A stretch of 36,186 nt of DNA from an uncultured Methylococcaceae bacterium (GTDB taxonomy: Bacteria > Pseudomonadota > Gammaproteobacteria > Methylococcales > Methylomonadaceae): assembly GCA_903927955.1 (NCBI GenBank), contig CAIYOW010000129.1, forward strand, positions 1 to 36,186, read 5' to 3'. Below the pieces are notes generated by a model. The model was given only the letters and a program-made list of their open reading frames with translations. It had not been told where the DNA came from and did no database searches. Both the position numbers and the translations under genes were made by a program. This document shows, piece after piece, positions 7,199 through 14,806 of the stretch (positions are counted from its first letter, which is position 1; each line of letters opens with the position of its first letter).

Positions 7199-8152
7199 CT
7201 ATTCCGCCGCCCAAAATGTGCCTGGTTGCAAGCTAGGGCTACCCGCCTCCGGCTGTTGACCCGACACACCCAGTAATGGGTACAGACGGGCGGCGGCTTG
7301 TTGCTCGCCTGCCCCCCAGCTTACCACAATGCCCTCACAATAGCGTTGCCGCAATATCTTGAGTATGGCAGGGTCGGTTTCTTTGGTTAATGGCTGAATG
7401 TTGTGCCAAGCGGCAGCGTCAGTACACAGTTGATTTTTAGCTAGGCTGCTTGCTTTAAAAAAGTCCGATAGCACGGCTTTATGGCTGTCTGCCCAGCTTT
7501 GCTTAAACACAAAGCCTAAGAACGGAATAGTCTCGGTTACGCCTATGGCTTTTAACAAGCCTTTTCCGTCAATAATTTGCCGATAACCTTGGGCTTCCAG
7601 CTTGGCGGCAAAATGCCAATAAGTAAGCACGGCATCAACGCGGCCTTGTTTGATTTGCTCGCTAATCAGCGGCGGGGCAGCAAAGGTTTTTTCAACACCC
7701 GAAGACAGATCGATGTGTTGCTGTTTGGCAGCCGCTTGTAACAGCAGCCAGTTTTTGTCCAATGCACCGCCAGCAATGCCCAAGCGCTTGCCCTTTAAGT
7801 CCGCAAGCGTATGGATAGGGCTGTCCGCCGCCACCATCAATGCCCCCGAAGCGCTTGAATAAGGGTAAAAACTGAGTGCCATGCCCGATTCCCGCATAGC
7901 CGAAACCCATAGCCAATCAGAAACAATAATGTCAACCGCCCCCGCTTGCAGAGCTATCTTGCCTGCTTCTGCATTGGCCAGCAGGTGGGGCTGTATCTGG
8001 AAACGGGTGCCGGGCGGTTGTTTTAGTTGGGACAGCTCCCATTCCAATGTGCCCAGCGCTTGAATGCCGATGCGTAACATCGGAGCAGTGTCCGCCATGC
8101 TGCAAAAAGAAAATAACCAGCAGATCAGTAAAGACAAGCAACTAGGTTTCAT
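7199..8152 (-). CDS. ABC importer substrate-binding protein (NMT1/THI5-like)
   Basis: A 317-residue periplasmic protein. Residues 1-20 are a signal peptide (MKPSCLSLLICWLFSFCSMA). The NMT1/SsuA-like fold shows in LRIGIQALGTLEWEL at the start, the segment GALMVAADSPIHTLADLKGK and RLGIAGGALDKNWLL, and GRVDAVLTYWHFAAKLEAQG. It is the first gene of the three-gene operon and captures the ligand for the permease. The ligand is unknown. The family includes binders of sulfonates, nitrate, bicarbonate and pyrimidine precursors. Confidence 0.88.
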   Translation of the reverse strand: MKPSCLSLLICWLFSFCSMADTAPMLRIGIQALGTLEWELSQLKQPPGTRFQIQPHLLANAEAGKIALQAGAVDIIVSDWLWVSAMRESGMALSFYPYSSASGALMVAADSPIHTLADLKGKRLGIAGGALDKNWLLLQAAAKQQHIDLSSGVEKTFAAPPLISEQIKQGRVDAVLTYWHFAAKLEAQGYRQIIDGKGLLKAIGVTETIPFLGFVFKQSWADSHKAVLSDFFKASSLAKNQLCTDAAAWHNIQPLTKETDPAILKILRQRYCEGIVVSWGAGEQQAAARLYPLLGVSGQQPEAGSPSLQPGTFWAAE

Positions 8153-8368
8153 GTGTGGCCTTTGGCAGTGGGTGATAACAGGCTATTTTAGCTGTGTGGC
8201 ACTGCTAAGGGCAATGTTTCTGATGCAGTGCGAAGCGCTAGGCAGCCAGACAAATCCAATGGCTTGTAAATTGTGCGAGTGCGTTCAGCTTGCGTTAAGA
8301 ATGAAGGGCGCAAAATTCAAAAACAGACTGATTAGCTATGCATTGTACAAGTTTTGTATAGATATACC

Positions 8369-8397
8369 TTGACAAGGCGTGAGCGCATTGTTACACT
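8369..8397 (+). promoter_or_regulatory. Candidate sigma-70 promoter for the sigma-factor gene
   Basis: Perfect -35 TTGACA at 8369-8374, a 17-nt spacer and -10 TACACT at 8392-8397. A second possible pair is TTGTTA at 8388 with TTATAT at 8411, also 17 nt apart. Either would leave a leader of over 150 nt before the ATG at 8573. Confidence 0.5.
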
Positions 8398-8438
8398 AAC
8401 CAGAAATAAATTATATACAGATTGGGTTTAAATGGCTG

Positions 8439-8457
8439 TCTGGACTAGCGGTCCAGA
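8439..8457 (+). promoter_or_regulatory. Leader hairpin upstream of sigma factor
   Basis: TCTGGAC - TAGCG - GTCCAGA, a perfect 7-bp stem. It lies within the predicted 5' leader and overlaps the first short leader ORF. It has no T tract, so it is more likely a structured leader or operator than a terminator. Confidence 0.4.
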
Positions 8458-8572
8458 AAGCTTTGTATCGTGGTTCCAATGCCATTGACTATTGATGATG
8501 TCGGCAAGCCGGTTTCGTATTTGAGTGGTGGCTAAATTTTTTGGTGGTTTCTGTTTACGGGGATATAAGGAA

Positions 8573-9988
8573 ATGGCTTATCTAACTGAATATTTTTCAA
8601 AGCAAAGCGTGGTAATTGCCGATAAAAACAGCAGCAATGTCAAAGCACTGGCTGTGCCAGCTGATGAGGTGGGGGCGGAAGTGCCCGAGCATGGCAATGT
8701 TCTGGTGGCGCGACAGCTTAGTGATGAAAGAGACCGACTAGTCCAGTCATTGTGTTGCTTCCCTATGGTTGCGTTATGGTTGATGAACGAGTATGACACG
8801 GGAGCTGATAGCGACGATGCGGACAGGGATAACGAAGCTGCGTTGCCATCAGACCAAGCCGCGATCCTGAACAGGATTAAAAAAAGCTATTTATTGGCCA
8901 GCCAAGAGTTGTCCAACAATGCCGCCAGCGACCCTGCTTATTTGGCTGCCAAGCACAACCTGAGCATTGCCATGCGCCAGTTTGCATTTGGTTTTGAAGA
9001 CCTGACGCGCTTGGTTGAAGTGATCGTTTATGCCTACAAATACCGGGGGTTGTCGGTACAACCCGGGCACTTGGACTCGCCCAAGCAGCGCGACATCGTT
9101 TTCAAGAGGTTGGAAGGCTTGCATCGGCGTAACCGTTTGGCAGGTGCCAACCTGGCTGATTTGTTTAAATCTATTGATCTCAGTGGCCATGATGAGCAGT
9201 TCTTGTTTTTGTCCGGCATGGACATGCAAAAACATTTCATGGACATTGTGTTGGCGGAGCACCGTTGGCTAAGTTTACGCCAAGAGCTTGCCTCGGCTAA
9301 CTCACGGCTGGTGATGTTCATTGCCAACCAATACAAGGCGGGGTTTTTAGATTTTGAAGACCTTGTCCAAGAAGGGCAGGCGGGGCTATTAAAGGCGGTT
9401 GACCGTTTTGACCACCGCATGGGCTTTCAGTTTTCCACTTATGCAGGCTATTGGATCAGGCAGGCCATTTCCAGAGCCTTGTCGCGATGCGAACGCGTGG
9501 TGCGGGTGCCTTGTGGGCAGGTTGCCAACATCAATAAAATTTACCGGCTAAGGGAGCAGTATATTTTAGAGCATGGCAGAGACCCATCAATGGAGCGTTT
9601 GGCGGAATATGCAAACATGAGTTGTGAAGAGGTTGATGCTTTACTGTCCATTTCGCAGACCTCGTTGTCGCTGGAAGCCGCTGATGATGATGGCGAAGCG
9701 GCATTTGCCCCGATTGATTTTCTGGAGCAAAAAGTATTTACGCCGGCCTTTAGGGAAATAGCCCAAACCGATCTGCAAAGACTATTGGGCGAGGCCATTG
9801 AAGGTTTGAATCCGCGCGAGGCACAGGTCATACGCGGGCATTTTGGGGTGGGCGCGGAGCATGAAAAAACTTTACAGGAAATAGGCGTTGAACTGAATTT
9901 GACCCGCGAACGCGTCCGGCAAATCCAAGTTATCGCGCTTAATAAGATAAAGCAAAACTTGGGTCAAGAACTAGCCAGTTTTTTATAG
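8573..9988 (+). CDS. RpoD-like sigma-70 family sigma factor with divergent N-terminus
   Basis: A 471-residue sigma factor when started at the ATG at 8573, which follows AAGGA. The frame is also open from GTG at 8525. Region 2 is clear at about residues 240-305: LVMFIANQYKAGFLDFEDLV, then FQFSTYAGYWIRQAISRAL (-10 recognition). Region 3 follows (DPSMERLAEYANMSCEEVDA), and region 4 is at about 405-465 with helix-turn-helix TLQEIGVELNLTRERVRQIQ. The first 235 residues match RpoD only loosely (ERDRLVQSLCCFP, like the non-conserved region), and I do not see a normal region 1.2. It is therefore a paralogue or alternative factor, not the housekeeping RpoD. ftsH follows 188 nt downstream on the same strand. 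Confidence 0.85.
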   Translation: MAYLTEYFSKQSVVIADKNSSNVKALAVPADEVGAEVPEHGNVLVARQLSDERDRLVQSLCCFPMVALWLMNEYDTGADSDDADRDNEAALPSDQAAILNRIKKSYLLASQELSNNAASDPAYLAAKHNLSIAMRQFAFGFEDLTRLVEVIVYAYKYRGLSVQPGHLDSPKQRDIVFKRLEGLHRRNRLAGANLADLFKSIDLSGHDEQFLFLSGMDMQKHFMDIVLAEHRWLSLRQELASANSRLVMFIANQYKAGFLDFEDLVQEGQAGLLKAVDRFDHRMGFQFSTYAGYWIRQAISRALSRCERVVRVPCGQVANINKIYRLREQYILEHGRDPSMERLAEYANMSCEEVDALLSISQTSLSLEAADDDGEAAFAPIDFLEQKVFTPAFREIAQTDLQRLLGEAIEGLNPREAQVIRGHFGVGAEHEKTLQEIGVELNLTRERVRQIQVIALNKIKQNLGQELASFL

Positions 9989-10176
9989 ATACACCATCCC
10001 TGTTAAATGAATATTAAGATGTTGTTGTCATTGACCCAATTTCTGTTATTTTGGACATGACCAACAACAATATAAAAAGGGCGGCGGAGGCGTCGAATTT
10101 TGAGTGGTACAAATCGTTCTAAATTACCGCAACGCTAAATAAAAACGGCCGTGATGAATGGTCAGGAGATGAAAGC

Positions 10177-12102
10177 ATGAAAAAAATAATATTGAACACA
10201 TTGCTTTGGAGCATCGTGTTGACCGGTGCGTTTATGATATATAACAGGGTCAACATGGAACCTCCCATGCAGGATTCGCTGGCCTATTCCGAATTTATAG
10301 CCAAAGTCAAAAATGGCCAAGTATCGCGGGTGGAAATAAGCGGGCAATTAATAAAGATACGTACCAACGAAGGGCTTAATTTTGAGACTTTCAACCCCGG
10401 CGACCAGCATCTGATTGATGACTTGTTAGGGGCCAACGTACAAATCAGGACAGTGCCGCCTGTCCAACAATCCCTGTTCATGCAAGTCTTTATATCTTGG
10501 TTCCCTATGTTGTTGCTGATCGCGGTGTGGATAATCTACATGCGTAAAATGCAACAAGGTGGCATGGGCGGCAGCAACGGGTTTGGCAAAAGCAAAGCCA
10601 AAATGTTGGAAGAAGACAAAATGACCGTCAAATTTGCCGACGTGGCAGGTTGTGAAGAAGCCAAAGAAGAGGTTGAAGAGCTGGTGGACTTCTTGTCTGA
10701 CCCGCTTAAATTCCAAAAACTGGGTGGCAAAATACCCCGTGGTATCCTCATGGTAGGCCCTCCAGGTACTGGTAAAACCTTGTTGGCTCGCGCCATTGCA
10801 GGAGAAGCCGGGGTCAAGTTTTTCACCATATCCGGTTCCGACTTTGTAGAAATGTTCGTGGGTGTCGGTGCTTCACGGGTTAGGGATATGTTCACCCAAG
10901 CTAAAGAACACGCCCCTTGCATTATATTCATCGACGAAATAGATGCGGTCGGTCGTCAGCGCGGCGGCGCCAACTTTGGTGGCGGCAACGACGAACGCGA
11001 GCAAACCCTGAACCAGTTGCTAGTTGAAATGGACGGTTTCAATGGTAATGAAGGCGTTATTGTGATTGCAGCGACCAACCGTGCCGACGTACTCGACAAA
11101 GCCTTGTTAAGGCCGGGCCGTTTCGACCGCCAAGTCAACGTAGGTTTGCCCGATGTGCGTGGTCGTGAACAGATACTTAACGTACATATCAAAAAAGTGC
11201 CCGTTGCCGCCGATGTTGAACTGAAATATATAGCCAGAGGCACCCCGGGCTTTTCCGGTGCTGAGTTAGCCAACGTGATCAACGAAGCCGCCTTGTTTGC
11301 CGCCCGTGCCAACAAAAAAGAAGTGTGCATGAGCGACCTTGAAAAAGCCAAAGATAAAATCTTGATGGGCGCTGAAAGGCACACTATGGTGATGAGCGAG
11401 GACGACAAATTGCTGACCGCCTACCACGAAGCGGGACATTGTATCGTCGGCCAGCTGTCACCTGATCATGACCCTGTCTATAAAGTCAGCATCATGCCAA
11501 GAGGCCGCGCATTAGGCATCACCATGTTCTTGCCCGAGCAAGACCAATACAGTGCCAGCAAACGCAAACTGGAAAGCCAAATTGCCAGCTTGTTTGGCGG
11601 GCGTATTGCCGAACTGATGATTTACGGCGGTGATCGTGTCACCACCGGCGCTTCCAACGACATCGAGCGCGCCACCGAACTGGCGCGGAACATGGTTACC
11701 CGCTGGGGCTTTTCGGACAAGTTAGGGCCATTGGTGTACGGCGAAGAAAATGGTCAACCCATGATGGGCTACCCTGGTTCACAAGGCAGCAAAGTATCCA
11801 GCAACGTTGCCCATCAGATTGATGAAGAAATCCGCGCTGTGATAGACCGCAACTACCAACGGGCAGAAGCCCTGTTGCAAGACAACATCAGCATTCTGCA
11901 TAAAATGGCCGATGCGCTGATGAAATGGGAAACCATCGATAAAGATCAAATTGAAGATTTAATGGCGGGTAAAGACCCAATGCCGCCAATGGATGATGGC
12001 ATTTTGCCCAGCAAGCCATTGGTTGTAGTAAAGCAGGAAAAAGTTGAAGTAAAAGAAATTAAAACCAACATCAACAAAAACAGGCCTGCTGGACAAGTTT
12101 GA
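10177..12102 (+). CDS. ftsH: ATP-dependent zinc metalloprotease FtsH
   Basis: A 641-residue inner-membrane AAA+ protease. Transmembrane helices lie near residues 4-22 and 103-122. Walker A GPPGTGKT is at 194-201, Walker B IIFIDEID at 249-256, the second region of homology follows ([19 protein letters not shown]), and the zinc site HEAGH is at 417-421. All catalytic parts are intact and the length is usual. It degrades membrane proteins and regulators such as RpoH in other bacteria. It follows a divergent sigma-factor gene instead of the rrmJ/folP setting common in gammaproteobacteria, so it may be a second copy. A strong terminator closes it. Its regulators hflK/hflC lie about 14 kb away. Confidence 0.97.
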   Translation: MKKIILNTLLWSIVLTGAFMIYNRVNMEPPMQDSLAYSEFIAKVKNGQVSRVEISGQLIKIRTNEGLNFETFNPGDQHLIDDLLGANVQIRTVPPVQQSLFMQVFISWFPMLLLIAVWIIYMRKMQQGGMGGSNGFGKSKAKMLEEDKMTVKFADVAGCEEAKEEVEELVDFLSDPLKFQKLGGKIPRGILMVGPPGTGKTLLARAIAGEAGVKFFTISGSDFVEMFVGVGASRVRDMFTQAKEHAPCIIFIDEIDAVGRQRGGANFGGGNDEREQTLNQLLVEMDGFNGNEGVIVIAATNRADVLDKALLRPGRFDRQVNVGLPDVRGREQILNVHIKKVPVAADVELKYIARGTPGFSGAELANVINEAALFAARANKKEVCMSDLEKAKDKILMGAERHTMVMSEDDKLLTAYHEAGHCIVGQLSPDHDPVYKVSIMPRGRALGITMFLPEQDQYSASKRKLESQIASLFGGRIAELMIYGGDRVTTGASNDIERATELARNMVTRWGFSDKLGPLVYGEENGQPMMGYPGSQGSKVSSNVAHQIDEEIRAVIDRNYQRAEALLQDNISILHKMADALMKWETIDKDQIEDLMAGKDPMPPMDDGILPSKPLVVVKQEKVEVKEIKTNINKNRPAGQV

Positions 12103-12116
12103 GGTGCGCTCATTCA

Positions 12117-12153
12117 GGGGGGAAGTGCGGAATATCGCACTTCCCCTTTTTTT
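12117..12153 (+). terminator. Intrinsic terminator of ftsH
   Basis: Perfect 11-bp stem GGGGAAGTGCG / CGCACTTCCCC, 6-nt loop, followed by seven T. It marks the left edge of the accessory island. Confidence 0.92.
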
Positions 12154-12376
12154 ATGCCGATTAATAACTGATGTTACGCAACCCCATCCCAAAAAGCGTA
12201 CCATTCCGTGCTGGAAAATGAAAAACAGAACGCTAAACCGACCACCTAAATCAGCAACCAAGGCTTCTCCGATTGGCTGAATAAACCTATTGCCGACTAA
12301 ATATAGCAACACGCCACACAGGACAGCGGCAACATGGTTGCGCTGAGCCCCCCCACAATCCTTAGCGGGATAATTT

Positions 12377-12505
12377 ATGCAAACCGTAGAAATCAGTGAC
12401 CAAACCGCCCAACAATTACATGATTTGGCGGTGCAAGAGCGGTTGTCCGGCAGTAAACTAATCCAGCGGCTGGTAAAAAAATACCGCGATGAGTTCGTAA
12501 ATTAA
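12377..12505 (+). CDS. Small ribbon-helix-helix-like protein (antitoxin-like)
   Basis: A 42-codon frame from ATG 12377 to TAA 12505: QTVEISDQTAQQLHDLAVQE then a basic helix SKLIQRLVKKYRDEF. A short strand with alternating hydrophobics followed by two amphipathic helices is the outline of CopG/Arc-type DNA-binding antitoxins. GGGA lies 6 nt before the ATG. No toxin gene is seen next to it. It may be a leftover of the island. Confidence 0.5.
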   Translation: MQTVEISDQTAQQLHDLAVQERLSGSKLIQRLVKKYRDEFVN

Positions 12506-12544
12506 AAGTATTTTTCAAGCCTTATCTGTAATGGCGGTCGCGTG

Positions 12545-12597
12545 ATTTTTGCCGCTTGTTGGGGCTGGGATGCCCCTAAACAAGCTTTCGCAAAAAT
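12545..12597. repeat. Long interrupted palindrome
   Basis: The arms are ATTTTTGC, GCTTGTT and GGGGC on the left and GCCCC, AACAAGC and GCAAAAAT on the right, about 20 bp of perfect pairing in three blocks. The blocks are broken by small bulges (c; ta; tttc) around the loop TGGGAT. It lies just upstream of the truncated integrase. It could be a recombination or folding site, or a mobile hairpin element. Confidence 0.6.
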
Positions 12598-12632
12598 AGC
12601 GACTCCCCCGCTGTGCTAAGTTTGGAAAATGA

Positions 12633-13160
12633 GAAAGCCAAAGGTACTTACTACTGTTGCTGCATACAGGGCTAAAGGATCAGGATGTCCGCTATTCAGA
12701 ATGGAAAGATGTCGATTTCAAAAACGATTGCTTTATTGCCAGGGACACCAAAAACCATACCGATTTTACCGCCTATATTGCGCCACAAATCAAACCCTAT
12801 TTCAGAGGCTTGCAAGCATTAACCGGCGATAACCGTTTTGTTTTCCCTGGCGATTCTAAAGATGGTGTGATGAATATACCTAGGAAACCTATTGCGGAAA
12901 TTTGCAAGAAAACGGGCATTGAATTTTCAAGCCACGACCTAAAACGAACCTTTTTAACCATTGGCGAAGCGGCAATGATACCGTTCTCTTTATTAAAAGC
13001 GCTGGCAAACCACAAAACGGATAACGACGTGACTGGCGGCTACATCAACCCCGAAGCCAAAACGCTTAAGGCGGCAACGTGGAAAATTGCCGATTATATC
13101 CAGTCCCATGCGGCGGCAACCGGAGACAATGTTCATTTTTTGTTAAAAGCGAGTGGATAA
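12633..13160 (+). pseudogene. 3' fragment of a tyrosine-recombinase (phage-type integrase) gene
   Basis: The frame is open after a TGA at 12630-12632 and has no good start. It reads YLLLLLHTGLKDQDVRYSEW, then the C-terminal catalytic boxes: SSHDLKRTF (HxxR type), LANHKTDNDVTGGYI (late His and the nucleophile Tyr region). The N-terminal arm-binding and core-binding domains are missing, and the first catalytic box reads TGLKD where TGLR is expected. About 176 residues remain of a usual 350-400. It is a dead integrase marking the history of the island. Confidence 0.75.
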
Positions 13161-13625
13161 TAAGCAACAATACCAGATCAAAGATGCCATCGTATTGCTA
13201 GCCAAGCCACATTGAAAATAGCGATGAAATTGAATCACCAATGCACTTTGATGGGTAAAATCTATGGCGCACAGCTAAATCGTAAGTAGCCCCCGATTTT
13301 CTTGAAAGATACCCAGCGTTTCCTTGCTATGAGTTTTTCGTAGTTATGCTAAATTTTAAAACGACTCTGACTATAACCTGCAAAAGCTGTAATACCTGTA
13401 ATAGCCCCCTTTGCCGACTATCAGGAATATTTTCTGAATGACGGTACGTTAGTGAAATGGACATTTAAAAAGGTTACGCGCTTGTCACGGTGGTCTAGTC
13501 GTTGAAGCTATCCAGATCAGGTTCTCATGCCAAAAGCGTATGTTTTTATGCTATCCTGTTTATGACTATAAGGATTTTAGGCGGAGATTACCCTTGACGT
13601 TAACCCTAAGAGATAGACTGAATCA
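13161..13625. other. 465-bp intergenic region upstream of the reverse transcriptases
   Basis: No gene recognised. Becomes AT-rich toward 13540. It presumably holds the promoter of the reverse-transcriptase operon, but no -35/-10 pair is convincing enough to list. No ACACAC tract occurs here, in contrast to the region after the second gene. Confidence 0.4.
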
Positions 13626-13664
13626 ATGCTGAAACAGGTTTTTGATAGAGAGCAACTTTCAAAA
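13626..13664 (+). other. Probable true start of drt3a, in a different frame
   Basis: ATG at 13626 opens MLKQVFDREQLSK in one frame. From the AAAA run at 13661-13664, the frame one base back reads SITSSDVWQWGLLSGYGDVE and continues into the reverse transcriptase. Joining the two gives a plausible N-terminus. Five A instead of four would make one continuous gene. Confidence 0.55.
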
Positions 13665-13699
13665 GCATTACATCATCAGATGTTTGGCAATGGGGTTTA

Positions 13700-14806
13700 T
13701 TGTCTGGTTATGGCGATGTCGAAACAGCCGTAAATCACACCGTTCAATATTGGAAGACACATAACATTACTTTATCATCATTGGAGACAAGGACAGTAAA
13801 GAGCAAGCCAGTCTTTATCCCGGCAAAAATGGAAGATGATTTTGCAATCAAGCTACTGGATCGGTTTATTCGACGAATTTATAAGGTCAGACAGTCAGAT
13901 CGCAATCGTATAGTCAGACAGCTAATAACGCTACTAAAAGATTCTGGCAACTATCATGTTCTTCGATTAGATGTTAAAGATTGTTACGAAACCATAAAGT
14001 TTGAATATCTTATCGATAAATTCGAAGATGAGCTGATTCTCTCCCCTGAATGTATCAAGCTACTTAATGGAATTCATAGTGATCTTTGCTGTAATCATGG
14101 TATGCATGGTTTGCCCAGAGGGTTGTCAATAAGCCCTACACTTGCAGAGCTTTATTTAGAATCGTTAGATAAGAAGGTGGCAACCCATCCTGACGTGATA
14201 TATAGCGCAAGATATGTTGACGATATCATTGTTATAGCTCCAGCAGGTAAGGAAAGTGGCTTACAAACTTATGTTGAAGGCCTCATGAATGAAATGGGGC
14301 TCAGTCTCAATAAAAATCCTGATAAGTATTACAGTAAGCTTTCAAACTTAGCAGAGTTTGATTACCTGGGTTATTCGATCAAGGTTGAGCCTAAAAATAA
14401 TAAGCCAAACCAAGTAACTTTGAAAATATCTCGATCAAAGTTAAATAAACTTAAATCTCGAATAGCAATTAGTTTTTGTGATCATAAAAAACAAAACAAT
14501 ATATCCCTTCTAAAAAGAAGGCTTGAATATCTTTGTATGCTGAAAAGAGTACGAAAGGGTAAAAACGGAGATTTGTTAGCAGGCCTTGCTCATAACTATC
14601 AGTATGTGACTGATGGTTTTGAGTGCTTAAAATCTCTTGATGGTTTTCTCTGTAAACAATTGGCCAACCCCCGATTTGGGCTCAATCAACAAGAACAAGA
14701 CAAAATTAAAAAAGTATCAATATTTGGAAACGCAAGAAAACGGAATATAGGGAAATTTAGCAAGAAGCAAACAGTTCAAATAATGCGGGTTTGGCAAAAT
14801 GCCTGA
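13700..14806 (+). CDS. drt3a: Reverse transcriptase of defence system DRT type 3, first subunit (UG3, Drt3a)
   Basis: 368 residues from a TTG at 13700. The real start is probably ATG 13626, split off by a one-base frameshift at 13661-13664, which would give about 393 residues. Reverse-transcriptase motifs are intact: motif A RLDVKDCYETI (catalytic Asp 91), GLPRGLSISPTLAELYL (137-153) and YVDD (172-175, in SARYVDDIIVIA), then the LDYLGYSI-like thumb entry (EFDYLGYSIKV). There is no maturase or endonuclease domain, so it is not a group II intron protein. Its stop overlaps the next reverse-transcriptase gene by 8 nt. The pair of unlike, adjacent reverse transcriptases is the known UG3-UG8 layout of DRT3 anti-phage systems. 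The coding sequence is visibly AT-rich against its neighbours, pointing to transfer. Confidence 0.85.
   Translation: MSGYGDVETAVNHTVQYWKTHNITLSSLETRTVKSKPVFIPAKMEDDFAIKLLDRFIRRIYKVRQSDRNRIVRQLITLLKDSGNYHVLRLDVKDCYETIKFEYLIDKFEDELILSPECIKLLNGIHSDLCCNHGMHGLPRGLSISPTLAELYLESLDKKVATHPDVIYSARYVDDIIVIAPAGKESGLQTYVEGLMNEMGLSLNKNPDKYYSKLSNLAEFDYLGYSIKVEPKNNKPNQVTLKISRSKLNKLKSRIAISFCDHKKQNNISLLKRRLEYLCMLKRVRKGKNGDLLAGLAHNYQYVTDGFECLKSLDGFLCKQLANPRFGLNQQEQDKIKKVSIFGNARKRNIGKFSKKQTVQIMRVWQNA

Larger units (their letters stand above)
8153..8572. other. 420-bp divergent intergenic region upstream of the sigma factor gene
   Basis: Holds the promoter and leader hairpin listed separately. The leader also contains two 18-codon frames starting ATG at 8432 (ends 8488) and 8479 (ends 8535). 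I cannot tell whether they are translated. Otherwise no gene is seen. Confidence 0.45.

Noticed and set aside
11959-12312. 117-codon minus-strand open frame starting MLLYLVGNRFIQPIGEALVA
   Set aside because: The C-terminal part is antisense to ftsH and the terminator. The first 50 residues look somewhat membrane-like and could be a gene remnant, but nothing supports a functional gene.
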